A DNA stretch of 64,000 nucleotides from the NCBI GenBank assembly GCA_013115135.1, contig JABANP010000079.1:62001-126000 (forward strand), in the 5' to 3' direction. Of the stretch, positions 1-11,535 are shown in pieces. The notes under the pieces are model-generated. The model saw only the letters and a list, made by a program, of their open reading frames with translations. It searched no databases and was not told the DNA's origin. Origin of the DNA: Perkinsus olseni (Eukaryota; Perkinsozoa; Perkinsida; Perkinsidae). The number at the start of each line of letters is the position of its first letter. Position 1 is the stretch's first letter. The translations under genes and the position numbers were made by a program.

Positions 1-3000
1 CACGAACGCCTTGTTGGCAGCTTGCAAGTTGATACCCTCCCCAGCTGCACGTAACGAGATCAACAGAATGTTGAAGGACGCGTCCTGAGTTGATAGAGGT
101 TGCCGGTATCTCTTCACGAAGTCCGAATCCTCCCTCGCACGCCCCTTACCGACTGAAAGTAGCTCACCATCCGATTGCGGGTAGCCACGTTGAGACCACC
201 GTGAATTATCTGAACGTGGGAAACTGGAAGCAAGAATGCCCTGGTGAGGAGCTCAGCTCACCCCACACGACCCCAGGCCGCGACGATCGATCTCCTTCTG
301 TGTTATCTCCAACAGCGACGTGAACTGGGAGAAGATCAAGCTGAGAGAAAGCCGGTCAGGCAGGTGAGACCCATCGGAGAGGTGCGCTTACAACTTGTTG
401 GTCGGATCCTCCTTCAGCATAGCCTTCACTGTATCCAGCACTGCCTTCACCTTGCTGGACTCCATCACCTCGGTCGATGGTATCCTGTCTATGATGGTGT
501 TCTTTCCGAACCAGTCTGGGAGGATCCGAGGAAGGCGTCCAGACTATCTGCGTTGTTGGGAGGGCCACCAGTGACAAGGCGTGATCTCACAATCTGTTGA
601 GGAGCAAAATTAACATCAGGTTTCGAACAGTATACTGTGATACCAAGGCCACCAGTGGTGATCGAGAATTAGTCATAGTAGAGCTAGTGATGGCCCACCA
701 GTAACAATATCACGATCAATTCCCGTTGATTCTCCCCGTGAGTAGAAATGACGAATTTCCATCAAGCCGATCCGAGCGTGAACGAGCCCAGATATCGTCC
801 AGAGCAATTGAATTACTGAGAATCCTACTCACCGTGCCGAGAGTGATCTCGACCTGCTCCAGACATGCCGGGCACTCCACAGTGTCAGCTGACAGTTCGT
901 CGCCGATCCACTGCCGGATACACTCACTGAATAAGAGAAACGACCTAGCGCACATCATAAATCGCGGAGGAAATTATTCTTGAGGAGCGGCGTCGCGAGT
1001 TCAGCAGCGACGAACGCAAAATGACGGACACAACTGTTGCCATGCGAACGAGTCCTCCTATACTTATGAAACCGATCCCCGCAGCTGCTCCTCGCCATGG
1101 CTTCTCCTTCAGCAGGAGGTCTCTGCGGTATCTCGTCGTGACAGATCATCTGATGAAACGGGAGTAACTCGCAAAAACACGACGATCACGCCTAACTTCC
1201 TGCGTTCAACTCAAGTTTCGCTATCGAATTCTCGGATTAGTTTCTGGGTTATCCACGCCCGAGAATACGTACGATCGATAGAGGTGAAACAGTGAATTCT
1301 GGATTCAACTCCTACTCCCATTGCATCACCACTCCGCGTTGAGAAAAGACCCTGAACTAGCTTCTGCAGACCGGTCATGACAGAGCTATTGTAGGATGAT
1401 GTGCTGACGGCTCAATGCTGTTAATCTCAAGCTGGGGAGGATTTCAGGGTGGAGGAACATACTGCACTGTGTTTCACTGAGTGCGTTACAGCTTGGACTA
1501 GCCGCCGTGAGTGATAGAGCAAACAGATATCACACTCACAGCGGCCGCAATGAGTCAATCGAACGAACACTACCCTAGCTCAGACTACCCCTGGCTTACG
1601 CATTCTGCACGGTCCTTTCGCGGCGGACTGTACTTGATCAGAAGCCGGCTGTTGGCTGCCTGACAATCAAACAAATGCACACCTACGACGCGTCGTAGCC
1701 GCGGGACGAATACAACCCACCGCCGCGCGATGACAGGTCGGGTCCGATCGCTCTTTCTCTCTCTCCCTCTTCTCTACCCCTCCCGCACAGATGACGGACC
1801 GCGGACCATTAATCAAGAGCTACTGCAGGCACCCCACTGAGATCCGACCCAACCACGCTTACTTGTCTGAGCCTCATGAGGAGGACTAACAGCTCCGAGA
1901 CTTTCGCCTCGAGCATGCCCTCCTCAGCGAGCTGCTCCACCTTATCCTGATACTGCTTGGCAAGGTCATCATAGAACGCCTGCTCCTCCGGCGTAAGCCG
2001 TACGAAGCGCGTGTCCATGATAAGCTTTGGCAAGCGAATATCTTCATCACGTTCCAATTTCGTGCGCCGCAGAAGTATGTTGCCGAAAATTTTCCGCAGC
2101 AGCTGAAGACCCTGACGGCCCTCAGCAGAGTTGGCGCTCCTAAGAAAGACAAAACCGCTCTTCGCTCGTATGACAATCACGAGTGAGGCAGGGACTTACT
2201 TCACCGTGATGGGCTTGGTGATGTGCCGTCTGAAGTATGACCAATGGCTCCGGCGGGAATGGCCACATTTCATACACCGAGTACACGAGTCGAAGGGGCC
2301 GAAGTTGAGAGACTTACACTCACAGTGGGAGCTGCTGCAGAAATAGTGCGAGAAAGGGTCCAGCTTCAGGAACCTAGACGATACGCGTTCTATTATCAAT
2401 ACCTCCGACTGCAAAGCGAGGTCGGAAGAGTCGAGAAGCGGATGGGTTCATGACACGTAGTGCACTGTACCGGTTCTACTGTGTGCCTCTTAGCTCTATA
2501 CGAAGACGAGAAACTCACCTAACGAGGGCATACAGATCTCCTACGCGATTCTGGAAAGGTGTACCGCTCACAGCCCAGCGATAGGTAGCACGGAGATGGT
2601 ATCTGGACAAGGGAAGTGCAGGCCGCAACGTGAAGAGCCTCCAGAGGAAGTCACGGACATTGCCTTTGCCGTACTATTGGTACGGCCTTTTATTCGGTGG
2701 GCCTCATCTAAGATGACGCGGCTCCACTGCACGCTATGCGGACCGTTGCCTTCCGCCAAGGCCTTGCGCTGCTGTCCTGAGAAATCAGCCCAGATATGTC
2801 GAGCAGTCCTTCGATGCGTGCGCTCGGTGAAGTTTCGAAGATAGAGTGCGGTTGGCGCAATAGCAATGCTCCAGAAGATCACCCAACGATACCGACCGTG
2901 ACAGGCGGTGGAAGCCTAGCTTTCACTGACAGTTATGCTTGAGATGTAACGATCGTACCGAGGACATGACATGCTAAGTTGCACCGCGAAATACCCGTAT

Positions 3001-6000
3001 GACTACGCATTCCAACCGTCGAGCCAAGAGTACCCGGACGACAACAAATCACGCCCTCTACCAGGCGACTTACTTCGGATACGACGGACCGACCGAGGCG
3101 TACTCCGCTTGATGGTCTTCCGAACCGGAGTCAACGCCGACCTCCGATTTCACCTTCGACCCACCGCTGGTCTTGGTCATACCACTCCCTCTACCGCTGG
3201 GGCTCCCCTCCGACTTCACCACCGATTTGGCCCCCCGGTCCGGCGTCCTGTACTTCTGACACCCCATCTCCCTCTTCACAGACTCTCGCGACTTCACACC
3301 GATAGCGTCAATCTTCCTCTTCTGCCAATCCTTGATACAGTAACGCTGATGCGCCGCCAGCGAGCCGATCTTGAAAAAATCCTTGCAATACTCACAGATG
3401 ACCATCTCGAAGACGGCGGTGAGGGTGCGGTACTGACTCTCCAGTGTGTTGTACGATGTGATAACCACATCGTACTGCTCCAACTCCGCCTTCCCCAGCC
3501 TTCTTCGTCCCATGATAGACGTAGACCTTGAGCAGCCCTGGCGGAGTCACGCTCCGTCGTATCTCCTCTTCCCATACCACTATCGCCGCCAGCGGGCACA
3601 CCACCAAGGTGGGGCCCTTAACTTGCTGGCGGCGTTTCACGATCAGGGCGATCATCTGCAAAGTCTTTCCCCATGCCCATCTCGTCAGCGAGGACCCCAC
3701 CCCTGCAAGCAGCCTCCTCCTCCTGGTTGCACATCCAGGCCAAGCCCTCGTGTTGGTAGGGGAGTAGGCGAGTCACCAGCTGAGAGAGAGCGACACATGC
3801 AGGCGCACAGGTGTGGTTCTGGGCCACAATCTATGGCAGCGTTGCAGCCTGTCTTTGACACTGAATTGCCTGGGCTGATGTAGTAATCGTGCATGCTTCA
3901 CAGTCTGTAGTCGATAGCGAGGTCAAGGTAGTCTGTAGTGACTACAGACTACTATGGACTACAGTGTAGTCACGATATCCAACCTATAGTAGTCCCTTGG
4001 TTGCTTAACGCGACCCCACGGTTGGGTCACGTAGAGCAATAGTATGCCAATTGTTGTCTACAGCGACCCTACAGTTGTCTATAGTGAGGGTACTGTTATC
4101 TACGGCCCATGCCGTATGCCTACTGTTCTCTACAGTGTGCCTACTGTTGCGTATAATCAGTCTATTGTTGTACAAAGTAAGGCTATTTCTCTCTATAGTG
4201 TGCCTATTGTTGTCTATAGTCTGGCCATTGCCCTCTATAGTGTGCCTATTGTTGTCGATAGTGTGCCCATTGCCCTATATAGTGTGCCTATTGTTGTCTA
4301 TAGTGTGCCCAATGCTCTCTATAGTGTACCCATTGCTCTCTATAGTGTGCCTATTGTTGTCTATAGTCTGCCCAATGCTCTCTATAGTGTGCCCAATGCT
4401 CTCTATAGTGTGCCTATTGTTGTCTATAGTCTGCCCAATGCTCTCTATAGTGTGCCCAATGCTCTCTATAGTGTGCCTATTGATTGTCTATAGTGTGCCC
4501 AATGCTCTCTATAGTGTACCCATTGCTCTCTATAGTGTGCCTATTGTTGTCTATAGTCTGCCCAATGCTCTCTATAGTGTGCCCAATGCTCTCTATAGTG
4601 TGCCTATTGTTGTCTATAGTCTGCCCAATGCTCTCTATAGTGTGCCCAATGCTCTCTATAGTGTACCCATTGCTCTCTATAGTGTGCCTATTGTTGTCTA
4701 CAGTGTGCCCATTGCTCTCTATAGTGTGCCTATTGTTGTCTACAGTGTGGCCAATGCTCTCTATAGTGTGCCTATTGTTGTCTACAGTATGCCTATTGTT
4801 GTCTATAGTGTGCCCATTGCTCTCTATAGTGTGCCTATTGTTGTCTATAGTCTGCCCAATGCTCTCTATAGTGTGCCCAATGCTCTCTATAGTGTACCCA
4901 TTGCTCTCTTTAGTGTGCCTATTGTTGTCTACAGTGTGCCCAATGCTCTCTATAGTGTGCCCATTGCTCTCTATAGTGTGCCTATTGTTGTCTATAGTCT
5001 GCCCAATGCTCTCTATAGTGTGCCCAATGCTCTCTATAGTGTACCCATTGCTCTCTATAGTGTGCCTATTGTTGTCTACAGTGTGCCCAATGCTCTCTAT
5101 AGTGTGCCCAATGCTCTCTATAGTGTACCCATTGCTCTCTATAGTGTACCCATTGCTCTCTTTAGTGTGCCTATTGTTGTCTACAGTGTGCCCAATGCTC
5201 TCTATAGTGTGCCTATTGTTGTCTATAGTGTGCCCATTGCTCTCTATAGTGTGCCCAATGTTCTCTATAGTGTGCCCATTGCTCTCTATTAGTGTGCCTA
5301 TTGTTGTCTACAGTGTGCCTATTGTTGTCTACAGTGTGCCTATTGTTGTCTATAGTGTGCCTATTGTTGTCTATAGTGTGCCCATTGCTCTCTATAGTGT
5401 GCCTATTGTTGTCTATAGTCTGCCCAATGCTCTCTATAGTGTGCCCAATGCTCTCTATAGTGTACCCATTGCTCTCTATAGTGTGCCTATTGTTGTCTAC
5501 AGTGTGCCCATTGCTCTCTATAGTGTGCCTATTGTTGTCTATAGTCTGCCCAATGCTCTCTATAGTGTGCCCAATGCTCTCTATAGTGTACCCATTGCTC
5601 TCTATAGTGTGCCTATTGTTGTCTACAGTGTGCCCAATGCTCTCTATAGTGTGCCTATTGTTGTCTACAGTGTGCCTATTGTTGTCTATAGTGTGCCCAT
5701 TGCTCTCTATAGTGTGCCTATTGTTGTCTATAGTGTGCCCAATGCTCTCTATAGTGTGCCCAATGCTCTCTATAGTGTACCCATTGCTCTCTATAGTGTG
5801 CCTATTGTTGTCTACAGTGTGCCCAATGCTCTCTATAGTGTGCCCATTGCTCTCTATAGTGTGCCTATTGTTGTCTATAGTCTGCCCAATGCTCTCTATA
5901 GTGTGCCCAATGCTCTCTATAGTGTACCCATTGCTCTCTATAGTGTGCCCAATGCTCTCTATAGTGTACCCATTGCTCTCTATAGTGTGCCTATTGTTGT

Positions 6001-6743
6001 ATACAGTGTACCCATTGCTCTCTATAGTGTGCCTATTGTTGTCTACAGTGTGCCCAATGCTCTCTATAGTGTGCCCAATGCTCTCTATAGTGTACCCATT
6101 GCTCTCTATAGTGTACCCATTGCTCTCTATAGTGTGCCTATTGTTGTCTACAGTGTGCCCAATGCTCTCTATAGTGTGCCTATCGTTGTCTATAGTGTGC
6201 CTATTGTTGTCTACAGTGTGCCTATTGTTGTCTATAGTGTGCCTATTGTTGTCTATAGTCTGCCTATTGTTGTCTATAGTGTGCCTATTGCTCTCTGTAG
6301 TGGGCCTAGTACTCTAGAGTGAGACTATCATCCTCCCTAGCGAGCTTATATATTGTATATAACGAGCCTAGCGTCTTCTGTGTTGTGCCTATTGTTATCC
6401 GTATGAGCCTAAAACCGCCTAAAGTGAGCCTGATATCGTCTAAAGCGAAACTATCATAACCAGCGCCGCGCCAACGATTGCCTACAGCGATCCTGTGGTT
6501 GTCTCAAGAGAGAGCCCACCGTTGAAAGCCCCACCCGCTATCTTCCTCTTTCACCCAGCTTACCTCTTCCGGTGGGTCGAATCGGCCTACCAGCTCCCTT
6601 GAGACCACCCTGGAGTTGTCAGGCAGTCTCAACTCCAGATTCATCGTCTCCATCTTTTCGATCTCCTCGACGAAGCTCCTCTCAGTCACTTCGGAAGCCA
6701 CGGACTCGGTGTCAGAGTTGTCACTCACGTCTTGCGAATCCAT
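1..6743 (-). CDS. RAD16: RAD16-like SNF2 helicase with RING finger (3' end beyond the window)
   Basis: DNA-dependent ATPase and probable E3 ligase of global-genome nucleotide excision repair, acting in the nucleus. Visible parts in order: [12 protein letters not shown] and DEMGMGK (motif I, near 3650-3780), a C2HC finger (CEYCKDFF...HQRYC, near 3390), VILDEAH (motif II, near 2690), [17 protein letters not shown] (motif III, near 2560), the Cys-rich RAD16 insert [10 protein letters not shown] (near 2270), [15 protein letters not shown] (near 2060), a split RING (ICHDEIP at 1150, then CIRQWI and ECPACLE near 880), [11 protein letters not shown] (near 320) and [20 protein letters not shown] at the left edge. 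These match RAD16 order. Exon 1 is probably 6743-6564, ending GAG|GTAAGC in phase 0, and joins an acceptor near 3780, also phase 0. The join is inferred. Two one-base insertions break the frame, inside motif I (near 3652) and after YVYHGTKK (near 3510). The expected DHP segment between 1150 and 1808 was not seen. Confidence 0.82.
3928..3952. repeat. Perfect 11-bp inverted repeat, 3-nt loop
   Basis: GTAGTCTGTAG, TGA, CTACAGACTAC. A second short dyad (GACTACA/TGTAGTC) follows at about 3957-3972. Both lie just outside the decayed left end of the minisatellite and use the same GTAGTC/GACTAC words. Confidence 0.8.
4044..6300. repeat. 21-bp minisatellite array, about 100 units
   Basis: Tandem 21-bp units of the form AGTGTGCCTATTGTTGTCTA plus one base. 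There are four main variants differing in the middle: CCTATTGTTGTC, CCCATTGCTCTC, CCCAATGCTCTC and a GTACCCATTGCTCTC form. The variants recur in fixed orders such as N-N-(GTA)P-I, giving higher-order repeats. The core is homogeneous. Units decay outward at 4044-4200 and again at 6300-6510, as expected for an array that expands in the middle. Because 21 is a multiple of three and most units lack stops, long open frames appear on the + strand (about 413, 612 and 341 codons; [14 protein letters not shown] heptads). These frames change at two one-base insertions (near 4478 and 5288), which argues against coding. The array lies in the inferred first intron of the RAD16-like gene. Confidence 0.95.
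6301..6510. repeat. Decayed right flank of the minisatellite
   Basis: Phrases such as TGTGCCTATTGTTATC, GTGAGCCTGATATCGTCTA and GATTGCCTACAGCGATCC keep the 21-bp rhythm with many substitutions. They grade into unique sequence before the inferred RAD16 exon 1. Confidence 0.6.
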
Positions 6744-7041
6744 TCCAATGCAAACCGCTTCAAAACTAATGGTTGATACCAACTCAAAGCGATCCGGCAG
6801 CGGAATGCAGATGAGAACCCCAGAAGCGATCACGACAGAAGCCTCCCCCAGTGGGCTCCATTCGCACCCATAGTAGCACACAATAGAAGAGCAGGCTCCA
6901 AGCGAGCGACCCGTTCCTCCTCGGTGGCTCCCAGTGTGACGACCCCCTACCCCTGCCCTCTCCGCTGAACTCCCACGAACCCTTGTGACAAACTAACGCG
7001 ACATCTCCGACAAGTACTGCAAGTTTACTGTCAGAGCATCA

Positions 7042-10000
7042 TCACCCAGCCACAATATTCTGAGTCAACAACAACCTATCAGCCTCCGACAACTCTTGAG
7101 GGCCCATATCATCACTGTCATCGCTGGACTCAGGGCCTTCCACGGGCAGTTCTGAGAGGGCCAAGGCGATACTCAAGTCCGAGTGTACAAATTGAAGCAC
7201 TCACTTGGCTGGGCAGCATCCACCCCTCTCGAACGGGCTGGACTATTGAGTAATCCACCAGAACGGTTATCCCTCATCCAGAGGAGCACACCGACACCGA
7301 TGGAAGCTGTGCCAATGAAAAAGAAGAATCTTTCCACGGCTAGGTAGGAGCCCGCAGATGAGCCTGTCAAGGAGGAGGGCGTAAGATCTCAGAAAGCGAG
7401 ACGAGCTCATGGTATTGACAGTACACCATATGGTGGTAGCCCACGATAATGGAGGGCTTCAATCACGTCAGTGAGCGAAGAGCTCGGACAAATAAACTCG
7501 AAGAGCAAGCGAACGAATCAGGCAGTGAGAGATCTCAGCCAAAGTACGACGATCAATCTCGTCTACCGGCTCGGCTGATACTCCTGAGTCCTCATAAACT
7601 TACGTATGTGAGCCACGATAACCGGCGTTAATGCCAAACCGAAATTCTGTGCTGCCGTTGTCACGCCATAGGCTGCACCTAGAGGGAAAAGTGAAGACAC
7701 AAGAAGGAGCCGATGGATCAGTCGAGCGGGGGCGGTGCGCCCGTACATATGAAGGTGATCACACAGAGCCCCGGGTTCTATCCTAGGCGGCGACATTTTA
7801 GACCGGAAAAAAGTCCAAATACTTCGGTAATCGCGGCATGGAGACCCATGGCATGAGAGAAAGCAATGCTGTTAACTATGGTGCATATGACATGCTTCCC
7901 CACTTGGTTACTAACGATCGTAAGAGCCCCGGCGCATCACTTACCAGTCTTCCTAGGTGGTACTGTCGCTGCCACCAACGGCCATACAGCAGAAGCGAAC
8001 ACTAGTATAAGATACTCCCCAACAATGCCATAGATATGACCTGAGCACCGACAGTGGGGCCGGGCAGTGGATGATTGCCCCGATCTTACCGGATCTATGA
8101 GAGGCAACATGACGTGTGCCAGGGCGGCCATAGTAAAACTCGCCAAGAGGAAATGTATTCGGTAGCCCAATTTGTCTATGCAAATTCCAGCAATTGGCGA
8201 ACCAAGCGCCGAGACTCCGAAGAGTATCTGAAGGTGCCCTGACTGCGTCTGCGATAATCTCAGCAAGGGGCAGGTCAAAGAGGAGAATCCGAGCGTGTTG
8301 GAGTGTAACGAAGGGCACACATATGCCGCTAATGGTGGGAATGAATCGAGAGCACTCGGTCAGGCTTCGACGACGAGGGAGAGGAGACTACGCGGAGTCC
8401 CAAGAAGCGAGCTAGTGAAGGCAAGTAGAGGATGGCGAGACCAACAACGCCATTCAGAACTTCACTAGTGGCAAGATTTGACGGAACAGCGCTAATGCAA
8501 GAGATCTCAATCTTGAAAATTACGCCACGCAAAGAGAGAAAGATTCCAACCACGTCAAGATCCAACACAGGGGGTGATACTCGGAGAGAAGACAGTCGAG
8601 AGGACAGGCTCAGCTCCACTACCCCCATAATCTGTCCAACTCTGATATGCACAGCATCCTTGTTCATCGTGGGGTACCACACTTCAACAAAGAAGGCGGC
8701 CGCTATGTTATTGAAGGGTAATATCATAGCATAGGTCAGGACGCAGCCCAGGCATACCAACCAAAACTCCACAGAAAACGACAGGGATGATCGGAGACTG
8801 AAGGACAAAGAGCTGACATAAGCACTCCGTGAGATTGTATATTATTTCCAGTCCCATATGGCGGAGTTCCGTATCCTAGTTTCACAACACCGCGCTTATT
8901 ATTACGTTATTTTACTCACACAGTTCGTACGACGATTATAGTACACTTATACGACATGACTACACCTATCGTTGAAGGCTTCAAGTTGAAGCCTTCCATC
9001 AGGTCGCTATATCGTTATCCCACTGAGAGTTATCACAAGGGAGGATAATAGTTTGGACAAGAAAGTGTACATGCTCCGACATCAATGGCCAAAGAGTGCG
9101 CGAAAGAGCTCTTATCGAAGGACATGGGCCCGACCTCTCTCAGACAGATTCCAGCCGTTAATCATTACCTTTCTCCGACGCTCTCACTAGGGTTCTCCTC
9201 CACTTTGTTATCCTCATTAGTATACTGGGCGAAGCGACACAGCGCCAAGGTAAGTACGACTGTACCTATTAAGATCGGTATAGGGAGAGAATCGCATGCA
9301 CAAGAAAGTCCAGTTCTTATACCACCGATGAGCCAGTATCTAGGGCGTTTACTCGGCCGGTACCACGACGACAAACAGAGAAGAAGACCGACGGCGCCTT
9401 CCCTGACTTACTTGCTACTGCTATCAGACCCGCTACGAACGCTCCTGTCACCTGACCAATACGGCTAGCGTCATCGACCAGGTTGCTGCCGCTCACCCCA
9501 TAGTGGGCCTCTATACCAGGCGATAGCAGATCGTTGAGGACCGAGCCGAAACGGGCTACTGAGAGATTGAGCCCCAAAGCGAAGGCAATCTCATGCCCTC
9601 TGAACCACTCAGCCAGGAGGGTCGTCTGCGCCACCTGCCGGTTCACGTGCATCGCAGAGACATCCGAAAGCCCTTCCTACATTCATGCTTTCTCCGCCAA
9701 GTCCGTAGACAACCCTCCCCAACAGCACTGTGCCCATCGAGAGGTGATATGTGCCGACACACTGCAGCAGTTGGCCGATGAACAACAGTAGAGCGAGGAG
9801 TAGTAGCATAGACCTGAGCGGGGACGGCCGCTGCTGGTACGGTTCCGATCCGCGGCGAGAAATGAGACCCAGTCAGAACATTGGAAATACTACAACTGCT
9901 GAAGTATTATCAACGAGAATATCCACTCTCTATGCGGCGTTTCGATCGTGGTCGACCAGAAAAGATGCGGAGTATTCCGGGCCTCTCCTTGTTCGGCCGT

Positions 10001-10652
10001 AAGGGCCTTACGGTGAGGCAGTGCTGATGAACTCAGACTCTGCTATGTGCTTAAGGACCCCGACTATGACCCGTCCGGGGAAGTCCTTCTTTCTCTATTC
10101 GGACGCGCTTGAAGAAGCGTTCTTTCCCGGTAAAAATGACTTTGAGTGACACTGACTATCAATAGTCATTTTCACTAAAAGAAAATGGCTTTCAGGGCCT
10201 GGGTAAGGCCCGGTGGCAAAGCGATGCTATTAATTTCACCGGACCTAGTCGCAGCGCGTACTGCAAACAAGTGATAAACAGAGTCAATTATGAAGTCCTC
10301 ATTTCGTCCAAAAGTTCCACACAGTCATGGTTGCAGCACCCACCTGATCCCTATCCACTCCATCGATACTCCGAGTACCAGAGGGGTGATCATGTTGGGC
10401 AAGGCATAGACCGTGTAGAGGAGGTTGAAGTAGTAGGTGTACTCTTCCTCCGTCATACGGCTGCCCTCACCTGTGCAGACACAACTCCAACCCTCCGGGC
10501 TCCGCTGTACGCCCACCCATGAAGCGCGCCTTCATCTGGTCGTTTATCGCAGAGGGTATATCATAGGCGTAGTATTGGCCCGAGAGCGCTAAACATGCCA
10601 GGGCCAGTACAACCCATCTCAAGTTCACCGGTGGGGCCTCGGTAGTTGACAT
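7042..10652 (-). CDS. MFSD1-like major facilitator transporter
   Basis: Multi-exon 12-TM MFS protein. In animals MFSD1 is a lysosomal dipeptide uniporter; substrate and location here are inferred from that family. Start ATG is at 10652 (MSTTEAPPVNLRWVV, TM1). Then come YALPNMITPLVLGVSMEWIG (TM2, near 10380), LLGRVVYGLGGESMNV (near 9710), LLAEWFRGHEIAFALGLNLS with ARFGSVLNDL (near 9590), FWLVCLGCVLTYAMILPFNN (near 8740), ILFGVSALGSPIAGICIDKL (near 8200) and AAYGVTTAAQNFGLALTPVI (near 7660). This order and these motifs fit MFSD1. The last exon was chosen by splice phase: donor CCAA|GTGAGT near 7200, acceptor CTCAG near 7153, giving an acidic tail that ends at TGA 7042-7044. The tail holds EADRLL, a [DE]xxxL[LI] sorting signal. 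Inner exon borders are approximate. Confidence 0.78.
8974..8996. repeat. 11-bp inverted repeat in an MFSD1-like intron
   Basis: GAAGGCTTCAA, one G, TTGAAGCCTTC. A near-perfect dyad in non-coding sequence between the exons at 9165 and 8808. No function seen. Confidence 0.8.
9997..10013. repeat. 8-bp inverted repeat, 1-nt spacer
   Basis: CCGTAAGG, G, CCTTACGG, in the intron between the second and third recognisable MFSD1-like exons. Confidence 0.75.
10145..10174. repeat. Interrupted hairpin AGTGA..TGACTAT-CA-ATAGTCA..TCACT
   Basis: Inner 7-bp arms TGACTAT/ATAGTCA with a CA loop, flanked by outer 5-bp arms AGTGA/TCACT across 3-nt bulges. Same intron as the 9997 dyad. Could be a remnant of a small hairpin element. 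Confidence 0.7.
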
Positions 10653-11535
10653 TTCAAAATCATTGCTGCAAAAGCAGTAAGGCAACCCCTGTAACTCTGT
10701 ACAAAGTGGGACCGAGGGTAATACCAAAGCCTTCCTCATTGCAAACCCAAGTCGACGATTCGAGTCGGCTGATCGATTGAAGCTTCTCTTATACATGATG
10801 CTGTACCTCCGCGACGTCTCCCAGCACAAACGGCACCGGCTGTCATCACGCCCATAATGCACAATAGCGTGGTCTGAATCACACCTACCCATTGCCCCCC
10901 TCTTATAACAACCCAAGACGCAGCAGTATGAAACAACGCGAGCCTGAACTATATAGTACTTCGCTGTCACCACAGGCAGGGCCAATGGCACCCACACGCG
11001 GCGGTGACAGCTTTTTTAGAGTGGGGTCGTAAGTCGAAGGAATCAATCCATAGCAACATGGAAAGACGCGTACCAAATACATGTATTTCAAGGTCAAGAG
11101 CGAGTGCGGTTCGGCTGAGTGCGGCAGGAAGTCCTGTTGAACCTCGTCATCATCGTAACCGACAAGACTAGGAATAAAAATTTATACATCATATGCCACA
11201 CCAAGCGGGAGAACAGCAACTACGCTCCTGGGTACATGATAAAAAATCGTAAGCCACAGTAGATTGCCACTTGTCTTAGCGGCATTATAAACAAAGAGAG
11301 CATCACCGCCAAGGACAGCATCTGCTGCTTGACGGTAACGCCTTCGACTATATATTAGAGCCTACTTACGAAGCCTACTTTATACTCTTATCGTCAAGAG
11401 AAGCAGCAGTTAATACAGGAAAACAACAGGGCAAACGACCAGAGGTCAGATTGCTGAGACAAGGCAGCATACAAAGGTTCTTCAGAGGCGAAACAACAAC
11501 AAGACAGTGGGCTAGTTGGTAGCCACTCATCTGCC
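10653..11535. other. Intergenic, no firm gene
   Basis: Upstream of the MFSD1-like start and downstream of the first SLC13 gene. A short minus-strand hydrophobic stretch near 10830-10900 (VGVIQTTLLCIMGVMTAGAV) could be a lone TM exon or chance. Nothing else recognised. Confidence 0.5.

Noticed and set aside
4484..6322. 612-codon + strand ORF in the minisatellite as a repetitive protein gene
   Set aside because: It exists because the 21-bp unit is a multiple of three and stop-free. It changes frame at single-base insertions and has no unique N or C terminus.
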